Source: Pasteurella bettyae CCUG 2042 (GTDB lineage Bacteria; Pseudomonadota; Gammaproteobacteria; Enterobacterales; Pasteurellaceae). From it: a stretch of 64,000 bases of DNA. A program made the position numbers and the translations under genes. Where the stretch lies: contig NZ_AJSX01000041.1 in the NCBI RefSeq assembly GCF_000262245.1, forward strand, positions 62,001 to 126,000. Direction: 5' to 3'. This document shows positions 51,433 through 61,057 of the stretch, in pieces (within the stretch, counting starts at the first letter, position 1; every line of letters begins with the position of its first letter). Below the pieces are notes generated by a model, which saw nothing but the letters and a program-made list of their open reading frames with translations, was not told the origin of the DNA and searched no databases.

Positions 51433-51467
51433 TTTTTATTCCTATGTTCCTAAATATTTTGACGCTA

Positions 51468-52490
51468 TCAATGATTCGCTTTCTGAAAAGCAGAAATATA
51501 CCATTCTACCGTCTTACGCATAGCAGATTCAAAAGTTTCTAATGGTTTCCAAGTTAATATATGGTTAATTTTAGTCGTATCAAGCCCATAACGAAAATCA
51601 TGACCTGGACGATCTTCGACATAAGTGATTAAGTCGGCATAATTTTTTACATTTTTCGGCTTTATTGGTGCAAGCTCTTCCAGCAATGCACAAAGTAATT
51701 GAACAACCTCAATATTTGTTTTTTCTTGATGAGCACTAATATTATAGGTTTCTCCTGGCTGACATTCAGTCAGCACCTGATACAAGGCCCTAACATGATC
51801 CTCCACAAAAATCCAATCTCGAATTTGCAATCCAGAACCATAAATAGGCAAAGATTTTCCTTGTAATGCATTTGAGATTATTAATGGAATTAATTTTTCA
51901 GGATATTGATAAGGACCAAAATTATTCGAACAATTAGTAATCAGAATAGGCAAACCATAAGTACGATGCCATGCTCGCACAAGATGATCCGCAGAAGCTT
52001 TTGAAGCAGAATAAGGGCTACTCGGTGCATAAGGGGAATTTTCTGTAGATAAGCCAGAGGTTGTAGCCAAATCGCCATACACTTCATCTGTCGAAATATG
52101 ATGAAATCGAAATGCCAATTTTCTAGCTTCAGGAAGATTTTGCCAATACTCTCGAGCAACCTCAAGCAAGGTGTAAGTACCAACAATATTGGTTTGGATA
52201 AAATCCGCTGCCCCATTAATTGAACGATCCACATGACTTTCTGCGGCAAAATGAATCACCGCATCGGGCTGATATTGATAAAAGACATCTGTCATCTTTC
52301 CTCCATCACAAATATCTAGTTGTAAAAAATGATAACGTTCACTTTCCACAATACCCGACAATGACTGCAAATTGCCCGCATAAGTAAGCTTATCCACATT
52401 GATTACACTATGTGGCGTATGATTAATTAAGTAACGAACCATAGCGGAACCGATAAAGCCCGCTCCGCCTGTGATAAGAATATTTTTCAT
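51468..52490 (-). CDS. rfbB: dTDP-glucose 4,6-dehydratase
   Basis: An SDR-family enzyme of 340 residues that converts dTDP-glucose to dTDP-4-keto-6-deoxyglucose. The NAD-binding [14 protein letters not shown], the catalytic STDEVYGDL and the YxxxK motif ([11 protein letters not shown]) are intact. No rmlA, rmlC, rmlD or aminotransferase is present, so the pathway using its product must be completed elsewhere. It ends the polysaccharide gene set next to pepB, as rffG (HI0873) does near pepB in H. influenzae. The symbol rffG or rmlB would be equally valid. Confidence 0.93.
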   Translation of the reverse strand: MKNILITGGAGFIGSAMVRYLINHTPHSVINVDKLTYAGNLQSLSGIVESERYHFLQLDICDGGKMTDVFYQYQPDAVIHFAAESHVDRSINGAADFIQTNIVGTYTLLEVAREYWQNLPEARKLAFRFHHISTDEVYGDLATTSGLSTENSPYAPSSPYSASKASADHLVRAWHRTYGLPILITNCSNNFGPYQYPEKLIPLIISNALQGKSLPIYGSGLQIRDWIFVEDHVRALYQVLTECQPGETYNISAHQEKTNIEVVQLLCALLEELAPIKPKNVKNYADLITYVEDRPGHDFRYGLDTTKINHILTWKPLETFESAMRKTVEWYISAFQKANH

Positions 52491-52499
52491 ATAATTTAA

Positions 52500-53915
52500 T
52501 TAATAAGCACCACTACGATGACAAACGGCTTTGATGGTTTTAAACAATATTGCAATATCATTCCAAACTGACCAATTTTTAACATACCAAGCATCAAAAT
52601 AAACCCGAGTATCATAATCAACATCATTTCGCCCACTGACTTGCCATAATCCAGTCATACCAGGTTTTACCATAAGATAATAATCTACATTTTCTTTATA
52701 ACGCTCAAGCTCATCACTAATAATTGGCCGAGGCCCCACTAGGCTCATTTCTCCTTTTAATACATTAAAAAGCTGAGGTAATTCATCAATACTTGTTCTA
52801 CGAATAAACCGACCAACTCTTGTAATACGAGGATCATTCTTTAATTTAAAATCTTTATCCCATTCTGCTTTAGCCTCCGAATCTGTAGCCAATAACTGTT
52901 CTAAAACTTCTTTTGAATTAACTACCATAGATCTGAATTTTAAGCATTTAAATTCTTTTCCATTACGACCAACTCGAGGATGACTATAAATTGCATCACC
53001 ACCATCGCTCTTAATCATAAAATACAAAAGAACAAATAATGGAAATAAAACAATAATAATTCCTAGAGCGCCTAAAATATCCATCATTCGCTTTAAAATA
53101 CGAGATGAAGGCTTAGCTAAATTATTATCTATACGTAATAACAATAATTCATGACTAAAAAGAAATGACATATCCGTACCATATAAAGGAATTCCCCTCA
53201 TATTAGGAATAACTGAAACAGAACGACATTTGTGTGTTGCTAAATAGCGAAGCCAAAAATCTAAAGCATGTTCATCATCTAATGCTAAAATAAATTGTGT
53301 ATCTAAATTATTAATATCAAGAAACGAAAAAAGATCTAATTCAGTTGCAGAAATAATAGTTACACCATCAATATTATCTTTTTGAATAGAATCTGAAACA
53401 ACAAAATAACGAATATCAAACCCTAAATAAGACTCACTATTTAAGGCATTATACACTTCTTTTACATTCTTTCCGGTACCAATAATTACTGTATTTTTCT
53501 TGTACCACCCTAATACAATCAACCCTTTTTTAACATAGACTCGAAGCAGGGGAACAAGAATAAATAACATCCCCCATGTTAGTCCCCATAATATTCTAGA
53601 TAAATAAACTTTTGATAAGGCAATAATAGATAATTCAATAACAAAAAATATCAATAATGTTCGAATAATCTCTTTTAATTCAAACCAAAATGGTTTTCTA
53701 TAAGTATAATGGCGTAATCTAGTACCAAACCACATAATGCACATAAATGAAGTCACAAGGTGGATAATAATATAATTATTAACTTGATCGACTGGGAAAT
53801 AAACATGGCTATTATTAAAATAAGATAACCAAAATAAAGCAATAAATAAGGAAAAGAAGAAAGAAATAAAATCTGTACATACTAGTAAAATCTTACTCAA
53901 AGTTACTTTATTCAT
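52500..53915 (-). CDS. wbaP: Undecaprenyl-phosphate hexose-1-phosphate transferase (WbaP/RfbP type)
   Basis: A polyisoprenyl-phosphate sugar-1-phosphate transferase of 471 residues that starts repeat-unit assembly. The N-terminal half has four to five membrane helices and a CoA-binding-like cytoplasmic domain (NTVIIGTGKNVKEVYNAL). The catalytic C-terminus has KCLKFRSMVVNSKEVL, RTSIDELPQLFNVLKGEMSL, VGPRPI and VKPGMTGLWQVSGRN. Full-length architecture points to WbaP, which uses UDP-galactose, but glucose-specific relatives exist. It starts 19 bases after the glf stop and ends 9 before rfbB. Confidence 0.92.
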   Translation of the reverse strand: MNKVTLSKILLVCTDFISFFFSLFIALFWLSYFNNSHVYFPVDQVNNYIIIHLVTSFMCIMWFGTRLRHYTYRKPFWFELKEIIRTLLIFFVIELSIIALSKVYLSRILWGLTWGMLFILVPLLRVYVKKGLIVLGWYKKNTVIIGTGKNVKEVYNALNSESYLGFDIRYFVVSDSIQKDNIDGVTIISATELDLFSFLDINNLDTQFILALDDEHALDFWLRYLATHKCRSVSVIPNMRGIPLYGTDMSFLFSHELLLLRIDNNLAKPSSRILKRMMDILGALGIIIVLFPLFVLLYFMIKSDGGDAIYSHPRVGRNGKEFKCLKFRSMVVNSKEVLEQLLATDSEAKAEWDKDFKLKNDPRITRVGRFIRRTSIDELPQLFNVLKGEMSLVGPRPIISDELERYKENVDYYLMVKPGMTGLWQVSGRNDVDYDTRVYFDAWYVKNWSVWNDIAILFKTIKAVCHRSGAY

Positions 53916-53934
53916 AATGAGTTAACCGCTTACA

Positions 53935-55035
53935 TTAATCTAATTCTTTTAACACACAATCTAAAGCTTCTGCAATAATATTATGCATATCAAAATATTT
54001 ATACTGTGCCAATCTTCCACCAAAAATAACATTCGATTTTTGTTCAGCTAGCTTTTTATATTTCGCATACATTTCGTTATTTCGTTGATCATTAATTGGA
54101 TAATAAGGTTCATCACCAGCTTGATATTCTTTAGAATATTCACGAGTAATATAAGTTTTTTCTTGTGTACCAAATTCAAAATGTTTATGTTCAATAATTC
54201 GTGTAAAAGGAACCGCACTTTCCGTATAATTGACCACGGCATTCCCCTGATAATTGCCTATATCTAACAATTCATTTTCAAATTTCAAACTACGATATTC
54301 TAATTTTCCAAACTTATATCCAAAATATTCATCAATCATACCTGTGAATACTATCTTTTCTGCTAATGATTCATAATGTTCTCTTTGTGCAAAAAAATCG
54401 ACATTTAGTTTAACTTCAATACCATTTAACATTTTTTCAAAAATGCCAGTATATCCACCAATAGGGATCCCTTGATAAGTATCGTAGAAATAATTATTGT
54501 CATAACTGTAACGCACAGGTAAGCGTTTAATAATAAAGGCAGGAAGCTCTGTACACTTACGTCCCCATTGTTTTTCTGTGTAGCCTTTGATCAATTTTTC
54601 ATAAATATCACGACCGACTAAAGAAATAGCTTGTTCTTCTAAGTTCTGTGGTTCAGAAATATTTTCTTTAGCAATTTGCTCTTTAATTTTTCCCTCAGCT
54701 TCCTGAGGTGTAATAACGCCCCACATTTTATTAAATGTGAACATATTAAATGGCAAACTATAAAGTTCGTCTTTATAACGAGCCACAGGAGAATTCGTAA
54801 AACGATTAAATTCAGCAAATTGTTGAATATAGTTCCACACCACTTTATTACTTGTATGGAAAATATGCGCACCATATTTATGTACATTGATCCCCTCTAC
54901 ACGATCAGTGTAACAATTACCACCAATGTGATCACGTTTTTCAATAACTAAACATTTTTTACCACGTTTTGTGGCTTCATGAGCAAAAATAGAGCCAAAT
55001 AATCCTGCACCAACAATTAAATAATCATATTTCAT
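53935..55035 (-). CDS. glf: UDP-galactopyranose mutase
   Basis: A flavoenzyme of 366 residues that converts UDP-galactopyranose to UDP-galactofuranose, the donor for galactofuranose residues in surface polysaccharides. The FAD motif is YLIVGAGLFGSIFAHEA, followed by HIGGNCYTDRVEGINVHKYG and the conserved GRLAQYKYFDMHNII near the C-terminus. ATG 55035 is chosen because AAGGGGT lies 7 bases ahead and the protein begins directly with the FAD fold; a longer frame to 55119 overlaps the flippase gene. One of the only two uptake cores in this locus is here (54212-54220). Confidence 0.96.
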   Translation of the reverse strand: MKYDYLIVGAGLFGSIFAHEATKRGKKCLVIEKRDHIGGNCYTDRVEGINVHKYGAHIFHTSNKVVWNYIQQFAEFNRFTNSPVARYKDELYSLPFNMFTFNKMWGVITPQEAEGKIKEQIAKENISEPQNLEEQAISLVGRDIYEKLIKGYTEKQWGRKCTELPAFIIKRLPVRYSYDNNYFYDTYQGIPIGGYTGIFEKMLNGIEVKLNVDFFAQREHYESLAEKIVFTGMIDEYFGYKFGKLEYRSLKFENELLDIGNYQGNAVVNYTESAVPFTRIIEHKHFEFGTQEKTYITREYSKEYQAGDEPYYPINDQRNNEMYAKYKKLAEQKSNVIFGGRLAQYKYFDMHNIIAEALDCVLKELD

Positions 55036-55054
55036 GCAATACCCCTTCATATTT

Positions 55055-56530
55055 TTAAATATCTTGTCTGTTTTTCTGTATAAACTTATTACTAATGATG
55101 TGAAAAATATTAATAACAAAGTTTTCTTTTAATATAACTAATAATAAAAAATAAAATAAAAAGAATACTATACCAATGATAGTAAAATTGACTAATCTAT
55201 ATGATGATAACTCTAACAAAAATGCTAAATAGCTTATATATAACGACAATAATAGAGATAATATTATTTTTCCATAAGATATGTTCTTAAATAGAATAGG
55301 AATATATTTTTTTAGTATTATCATTTGCACAATAAATACACTCAACTCGGCTAGAAAAACAGAAATTGCCGTACCTATAGCTGCTAGCTTTGGTGCTAAA
55401 ATCAGATTTCCAATAATATCAACTAAAGCAGCAATAAATACTGATAGTAATAATTCCTTATCCTTTTTTAATGGCAATAAAATTTGAATACCAAGAATAT
55501 TAGTGATGCCACTAAAAATCAATGTAACAACAATAATTTGTAATGGTAACACTGACTCTAAATAATTGTTTCCAGCAAGAATTAAAATAGTCTCTTTAGC
55601 AAATAAAATAAAAAATGCAATTAAAGGAAGCGTTATTACAATAATGAAATTCATAGATTTTTGTAGTGTTTCATGAAATTTATTATCCATCTTATTTTCA
55701 ACATAATAGGATAATCTAGGGAGTAAAACGACACCTAAGGAAGTAATAAAAGTAAACAAAATACCTTTTATTCTTACAGCAGCATTATAGTAACCAACGT
55801 TAGAAGGAATACTTAATAAACCTAATATAGCTTCATCAACACTTGTATAAATAGCAATAGATAATGAAGTCATAAAAAGAAAAAACATAGGCTTCAAATG
55901 TTTTTTAATTTCATAATCAGTATAAATTTTAAAATAAATAATCTGCCTAGTATTAAATATATTTAGAAGCGCAGAGCCCACCATTGCTAAAATTGAGATA
56001 AAGGCAAAATAGATATAATCATCTTTATTTTTAATAAAGATAAAGACTAAAACTAACGCAATAAGTTTAAATAAAATAGTTCTAACTGTAATATATTGAT
56101 ACCTTTCTAATCCTTTATATAACCATTCAACTCCTATAACAGTAAACAAAATAAAAACTGAACTTAAAAAGAAAAGATTTTTTTCATTATTAAATTTAGG
56201 AATAAAATAAATAGAAAGAGTAAATACGATATAAACAATAAAAAAAGAGATAAAATTTATGAATAACAACTCATGAGCTGTTTTAGATAATAGTTCTTTA
56301 TTATCTCTGACCCTAGCAATAGCTCTCACACCATATGTAGCTACTCCGAAAGATGCAAAAATAGAAAAATAACTAACGACTGAAAGCGCAAAAGCCACTT
56401 TTCCTGTTCCCTCAGGCAATAATACCCTTGACACATAAGGAAAAGTTATCAATGGAAATACAAAATTAGATACCGTTAGAATAAAATTCATAAAAAAATT
56501 AAATCTTATACTTTTTACATCAAATTTCAT
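55055..56530 (-). CDS. wzx: O-antigen/polysaccharide flippase (Wzx family)
   Basis: A polytopic membrane protein of 491 residues with roughly 12-14 hydrophobic segments. It would flip the lipid-linked repeat unit across the inner membrane. FPLITFPYVSRVLLPEGTGKVAFA near the N-terminus is the usual polysaccharide-export family block (here read in two parts, up to SRVL and from LPEG). Composition is very rich in Ile, Phe and Lys, with A/T-ending codons, unlike the dcw genes. It overlaps wzy by 11 bases. Confidence 0.9.
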   Translation of the reverse strand: MKFDVKSIRFNFFMNFILTVSNFVFPLITFPYVSRVLLPEGTGKVAFALSVVSYFSIFASFGVATYGVRAIARVRDNKELLSKTAHELLFINFISFFIVYIVFTLSIYFIPKFNNEKNLFFLSSVFILFTVIGVEWLYKGLERYQYITVRTILFKLIALVLVFIFIKNKDDYIYFAFISILAMVGSALLNIFNTRQIIYFKIYTDYEIKKHLKPMFFLFMTSLSIAIYTSVDEAILGLLSIPSNVGYYNAAVRIKGILFTFITSLGVVLLPRLSYYVENKMDNKFHETLQKSMNFIIVITLPLIAFFILFAKETILILAGNNYLESVLPLQIIVVTLIFSGITNILGIQILLPLKKDKELLLSVFIAALVDIIGNLILAPKLAAIGTAISVFLAELSVFIVQMIILKKYIPILFKNISYGKIILSLLLSLYISYLAFLLELSSYRLVNFTIIGIVFFLFYFLLLVILKENFVINIFHIISNKFIQKNRQDI

Positions 56531-57839
56531 TTATTGATTTTCTCCTTACAAACAAATATGAGAAGAAATATGCAAAAACTATAATTTTAATAAAACTTGC
56601 ATCGAATATTGTCGAATAAAATCTATTTGAAAAAGATAGCATTAAGATATCATTAAATAGGTAAGCATAAACAAATAGTATAAAACTCACTTTATTTAAT
56701 TTTACTTTTTTTATTTTTTCGTAGGTAAAAATATAATAAAGTCCTATAAGTAATATTAATGGCATAAATCCTTTGTATGCGAAATCATAAATAAAAGCAT
56801 AAAATGTCGTATAAACATTACCTATTTCAAAGCCATTATTACTAAATGTAAAAACATCTATTGTGGGAAATATTAGATCTGGATTACTTGTTATTTTACC
56901 AATATAAGCATATAACACCCTAAATGTTTGTTCACCAAAAATCAAAGAAAGCGATTCAGCTGGTCTAGAAGCAAGATAATTATCAAGATTAACTAATGGC
57001 GCGCCAAGATAAATAAATAGATAATGAAATAATGTTAAATTATTCTCTCTTCCCATTAAATGAAGTAAAAATATAAAAGATATACCAGAGAAAAGTAATA
57101 TAATTAAAATTTTGACTAATAATAAGATACTTCCTCGATTTAATGCATATTTCCTATTATATAACAGATAAAATGTGACTAACATCATCGTAATAACCCT
57201 AAATATAGGACTACGACTTCCATTTAATACAATATTAATACAAAGCAATAAGATAATGATAAGATGTAAAAAATCTATTTTTTTAGTGGCGATATAATTA
57301 TGAATGCAAATATATACGACTAGGTATCCAAAACCCTGAGTAATAGGATTACCAATACGATACAATAAAGGAACTGAAATATTTAAATCTCTAAATATAT
57401 CAGTCCAAAACTTAGTCATTACATCATATAAAGAAATCATCTCAGCTAAACTACCTACACGCCCTAAATATGCGATAGAAATAGACTGAAGATATTCAAT
57501 AAAGGAGAATTGAGTAATAATAAATAAAAAAATAAAGCCTAATGTAATAAATTTATTTATTTTAATTCCCTTAATATCATAAGGACATAGAATAGATTTA
57601 TCATAAATTCGAGAACATAAAGTGATCAAAGTAAAGATTAAACAAGAACTCACTACAACCAAAACTGTCACTTGATGAAAAACAATCTCATATTCTGACG
57701 CACCTAATACACAAATAGCACTAGAAACAAAGAAGGAAAAAATAAACAACACAGATGGATGCATATAGTCAAACTTAACGATTACTAAATTAAATATTAG
57801 TAGTAATAATAAGATAGCTGACAATAAATATAAAAACAT
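56520..57839 (-). CDS. wzy: O-antigen polymerase-like membrane protein (Wzy)
   Basis: A 439-residue protein consisting almost entirely of hydrophobic segments (about 10-12) with one larger extracytoplasmic loop around GAPLVNLDNYLASRPAESLS. Wzy proteins share little sequence, so the call rests on topology, size and position between the flippase and glycosyltransferase genes. It is similar in style to oligosaccharide repeat unit polymerases (EpsG/Wzy). It would join repeat units on the periplasmic side. Strongly AT-rich. Confidence 0.8.
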   Translation of the reverse strand: MFLYLLSAILLLLLIFNLVIVKFDYMHPSVLFIFSFFVSSAICVLGASEYEIVFHQVTVLVVVSSCLIFTLITLCSRIYDKSILCPYDIKGIKINKFITLGFIFLFIITQFSFIEYLQSISIAYLGRVGSLAEMISLYDVMTKFWTDIFRDLNISVPLLYRIGNPITQGFGYLVVYICIHNYIATKKIDFLHLIIILLLCINIVLNGSRSPIFRVITMMLVTFYLLYNRKYALNRGSILLLVKILIILLFSGISFIFLLHLMGRENNLTLFHYLFIYLGAPLVNLDNYLASRPAESLSLIFGEQTFRVLYAYIGKITSNPDLIFPTIDVFTFSNNGFEIGNVYTTFYAFIYDFAYKGFMPLILLIGLYYIFTYEKIKKVKLNKVSFILFVYAYLFNDILMLSFSNRFYSTIFDASFIKIIVFAYFFSYLFVRRKSINEI

Positions 57840-57847
57840 TAAAATAC

Positions 57848-58897
57848 CTAAATAATTGTTTCAGCAAACTTTATTGCTGTTTTAGTATATGTTCCATTCA
57901 CTAAAAAAAGAGCCTGTTTTTCTACATTTTCTATCATTTTCAAATAATCATCATAAGTTATTAAAGCTAATTTTTCTGGTAATTCAGTTAACGACGATAC
58001 ACAAATACCTAAATTATTCTTTTTAATAAAATCTGACTCCGCCGCTTCACTCCAAATGATAACAGGCATTCCTGAAGATAAATATAATGATAATTTATGT
58101 GGGTTATTATATTTTAAATATTCACCAAACTCACCACTGCAAGTTTCTATACTTTGCCCATCCCAAACCAAACCAAAACCACAAGTTAATTGTCGTGGAA
58201 TTTCCGCTGAGGGAAATGAACCATGATATTGAATATTTGAAAATTTCTCTAATGAGCATGCAAAATTAGGTCCATATAAATGTACGTTAATGGTAGACAA
58301 TGAGCCTAATTTTGCAATATAAGCAGATTTTTTAATATCTAAATTCCCCGCAATTGAAATCGAACGTTCAAAAGTCATCTGCTTAGTTGCATCTCTTTGT
58401 TGTAGGTAATCAAAAATATCTAAACTAACCAGTTTTACCTCAGGATAGCCTTTTTCTACAAAAAATTTTTTCATCTTTTTATTATGTACAATAATTCCAT
58501 CCGCCAGTGATAACATTGTTTCAAATTCTCTTTTATAATAATTGTTATATAAGCTTTTTCTTAACTCTTCAACATCATGTACTAACGAAATAAACTTTAC
58601 ATGCTTCTTATTTTTCAACCGATTGAGTACCCAATTACGAATTAGTTGTTTATGATGATATGGATTCTGAATAAACACTATCGAATTGGCCTCAATGCAA
58701 AAATACACATTTAACCAATCAATAAAGAAACGAATTTGCCGTTGAATTTTACCTCGTAACGAATTCTCCATTGTTGCAGTTCTAATGAAACGCGCTTTAT
58801 AACCTAAAGACAAAGCAATGTTATAAATATCTTGTACAGCCTTACTACCTGCATGGTTATGTTCCGTACTTAATTCAACTATTTGGAATTTCTTCAT
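57848..58897 (-). CDS. Galactofuranosyltransferase-like protein (WbbI family)
   Basis: A 349-residue cytoplasmic glycosyltransferase. The C-terminal half contains FGLVWDGQSIETCSGEFGEY and KYNNPHKLSLYLSSGMPVII, blocks very close to those of E. coli K-12 WbbI, a beta-1,6-galactofuranosyltransferase; the N-terminal half has LVHDVEELR as in WbbI. With glf four genes away the natural donor is UDP-galactofuranose. The acceptor sugar is unknown. It starts 20 bases after the next upstream glycosyltransferase gene and ends 8 before wzy. Confidence 0.8.
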   Translation of the reverse strand: MKKFQIVELSTEHNHAGSKAVQDIYNIALSLGYKARFIRTATMENSLRGKIQRQIRFFIDWLNVYFCIEANSIVFIQNPYHHKQLIRNWVLNRLKNKKHVKFISLVHDVEELRKSLYNNYYKREFETMLSLADGIIVHNKKMKKFFVEKGYPEVKLVSLDIFDYLQQRDATKQMTFERSISIAGNLDIKKSAYIAKLGSLSTINVHLYGPNFACSLEKFSNIQYHGSFPSAEIPRQLTCGFGLVWDGQSIETCSGEFGEYLKYNNPHKLSLYLSSGMPVIIWSEAAESDFIKKNNLGICVSSLTELPEKLALITYDDYLKMIENVEKQALFLVNGTYTKTAIKFAETII

Positions 58898-58917
58898 TAA
58901 TAAACCTAAGAGCCTAA

Positions 58918-59970
58918 TTAATTTTTTAATTTAACAAATAAAATAGGAAACATCTTTTTCACTAACTTAACAAAATTAGCAACTAAAACTAACAGAAAAC
59001 TCATTTTATTTTTTAATAAAAAATAAAAAAGCTTTTGTTTAGGAGTAATTAAATTAGAGAGAGAAAGATAATTATCGTATTGTGGCAACTCAAAAATATA
59101 ATTTTTAATCCACATTTTTTGTTCTAGAAATGTCATATTTGCTTGATTGGAACTGTTTCGCTCTATTGCAGATAAACAATACCGAATAAAACGATTAACT
59201 AGCAAACGATTGACATTCTGATTTATATATCCTTTCTTATCAATTAATGATTTAAATGAATCTAGGGTTTGCATATGAATAGGAAAGTAATCAGCAACAA
59301 ATTTAGACGTTAGACTACCATTATTGCGTTTCATATAAAAATAAAGTGGCTCATTCAATATATAAAAATTAGATATTTTTTTAAAAGCTTTAATATTAAA
59401 CTCAAAATCTTCTTTTAATGCTTGGTGTTCATTAAAAATACCATATTTTTTAATAAGTTCCGTATGATAGAACTTATTATTTGTATATCCAAATAGAAAA
59501 GATTCTTCTAAATCAACAAGTATGTCAGTAAAATCATGATTAATCAGACCTGTATATTGACTTAAAATATTTTTCACGTAACTTACATCACCATTAATTT
59601 CATACCGCTCTTGCATTCCAACGCTAATAATATCAGGATGATATTGTTCAATTACGTGATTAACTTTGCTCAATAAGGTGCTATCAAACAAATCATCTGG
59701 ATCTGGAAAACCAATGTATTCACCTGTAGCAATTTTAATTCCTTCATTACGGCTTTCAGCCGCACCTATATTATTTTCATTACAAAGCAACTTCATTCGA
59801 GGATCATTAAATCTTTGTAGTTTTTCTTTTGTACTATCAGTTGAACAATCTTCAACAAAAATAATCTCAATATTTTGATAAGGTTGTGTAGCTAATAAAT
59901 CAAACAACTTATCTAAATATTGGGCGACATTATAACAAGCAAAAATCAGGCTAAATTTTGTATTTTTCAT
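58918..59970 (-). CDS. Glycosyltransferase family 2 protein
   Basis: A 350-residue inverting transferase with a GT-A fold. The nucleotide-binding N-terminus (FSLIFACYNVAQYLDKL), EIIFVEDCSTDST and the metal-binding FPDPDDLFD (DXD) are clear. The C-terminal 100 residues are hydrophobic and basic (FYFLLKNKMSFLLVLVANFV), suggesting membrane association. Donor and linkage are not predictable. Confidence 0.88.
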   Translation of the reverse strand: MKNTKFSLIFACYNVAQYLDKLFDLLATQPYQNIEIIFVEDCSTDSTKEKLQRFNDPRMKLLCNENNIGAAESRNEGIKIATGEYIGFPDPDDLFDSTLLSKVNHVIEQYHPDIISVGMQERYEINGDVSYVKNILSQYTGLINHDFTDILVDLEESFLFGYTNNKFYHTELIKKYGIFNEHQALKEDFEFNIKAFKKISNFYILNEPLYFYMKRNNGSLTSKFVADYFPIHMQTLDSFKSLIDKKGYINQNVNRLLVNRFIRYCLSAIERNSSNQANMTFLEQKMWIKNYIFELPQYDNYLSLSNLITPKQKLFYFLLKNKMSFLLVLVANFVKLVKKMFPILFVKLKN

Positions 59971-59978
59971 TATTATTT

Positions 59979-61046
59979 TTAACCTATTAAAATCTGTTGA
60001 ATACGTTTTGCCACTATTTTAATGTCATAGCCCGCATTTACTAAAGCTGGTATATCACTAATACGCTTATCACCGAACTTGTTGAGTTTTTTTTCAATCT
60101 CTTTTATCCAATCAGCACTATTAGAAATTGGCAAAAATTGGATTGAGTTTACCAACCTAACTTCTTTAGAAATAGTTTCGGAGAGAAAAGCAGGCAATCC
60201 AGCAGCCTGAGCTTCAACAGCAACGATAGGTAAGCCTTCAAATAGAGAAGGTAAAATTAATAAATCTGCTGCAATCATTAGCTCATTAATATCATGTCGT
60301 AATCCTAATAAAGATACATTTGTTAATGCATTATCTGAAATATATTGTTGGATCTCATCTTTTAACTCACCAGTCCCAACATAAGCCAGGATAACATTAG
60401 GAAGTGAATGTTTTAGTACTTTCATAATATCTAAAGCAAAAAAAGGATTTTTCTGATGATTCATTCTAGCAACGTATAAAATCACTTTTTTATCCCCCCA
60501 ATTCAATTTATGGCGAATAGTATGATATTTTTCTTCAGAATAACGATATTGTTCTAAATTAATCCCATTATTTATGACCGTGAATAGCTTCTTCTCACCA
60601 AACATAAATACACCTGCTTCTTTAGAACAAGCGAGTTTAACATCAGTAACAAAATTAAGTAGCCATCTTAATATGTAATGTAATTGCTTTTTATCTGTAT
60701 CTGCACTATGTGAATGGGCAATAACTTTTCTTTTAAGTAAAAATGCTGGAAGCATATTAAGTGAATAACCCGCATTCATAATATTAAAATAAACTACATC
60801 ATAGTTATTTTGTTTTATTACTTTCCACATTGCCCATAAGCTTTTTAATAACCCTTGACTTTTAGGTGGAATAAAATGAATTCTACAACCATTTTCTAAG
60901 TAAAAACTACTCAACGTCATTTGAGAAAAATCACAAACAAAATCAAATTGAATTTGAGTTTTATCAAGGTATTGATAGAGATTATGAATATAAGCTTCCA
61001 TCCCTCCCAAGTTATCTGTCATTCCATATACAAGTACACGTTTCAT
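59979..61046 (-). CDS. Glycosyltransferase family 4 (GT-B) protein
   Basis: A 355-residue retaining glycosyltransferase. The N-terminus GMTDNLGGMEAYIHNLY is typical of the acceptor domain, and the C-terminal donor domain has VILYVARMNHQKNPFFALDI and the EX7E motif in FEGLPIVAVEAQAAGLP. It belongs to the WcaL/EpsF-like branch acting on lipid-linked sugars at the cytoplasmic membrane face. Spacing to neighbours is 8-11 bases, showing tight operon structure. Confidence 0.88.
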   Translation of the reverse strand: MKRVLVYGMTDNLGGMEAYIHNLYQYLDKTQIQFDFVCDFSQMTLSSFYLENGCRIHFIPPKSQGLLKSLWAMWKVIKQNNYDVVYFNIMNAGYSLNMLPAFLLKRKVIAHSHSADTDKKQLHYILRWLLNFVTDVKLACSKEAGVFMFGEKKLFTVINNGINLEQYRYSEEKYHTIRHKLNWGDKKVILYVARMNHQKNPFFALDIMKVLKHSLPNVILAYVGTGELKDEIQQYISDNALTNVSLLGLRHDINELMIAADLLILPSLFEGLPIVAVEAQAAGLPAFLSETISKEVRLVNSIQFLPISNSADWIKEIEKKLNKFGDKRISDIPALVNAGYDIKIVAKRIQQILIG

Positions 61047-61057
61047 GATTGTCTCTA

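Noticed and set aside
55036-55119. Longer start for glf overlapping wzx
   Set aside because: The first 28 residues are a hydrophobic frame-shifted reading of the wzx 3' end; AAGGGGT positions the start at 55035.
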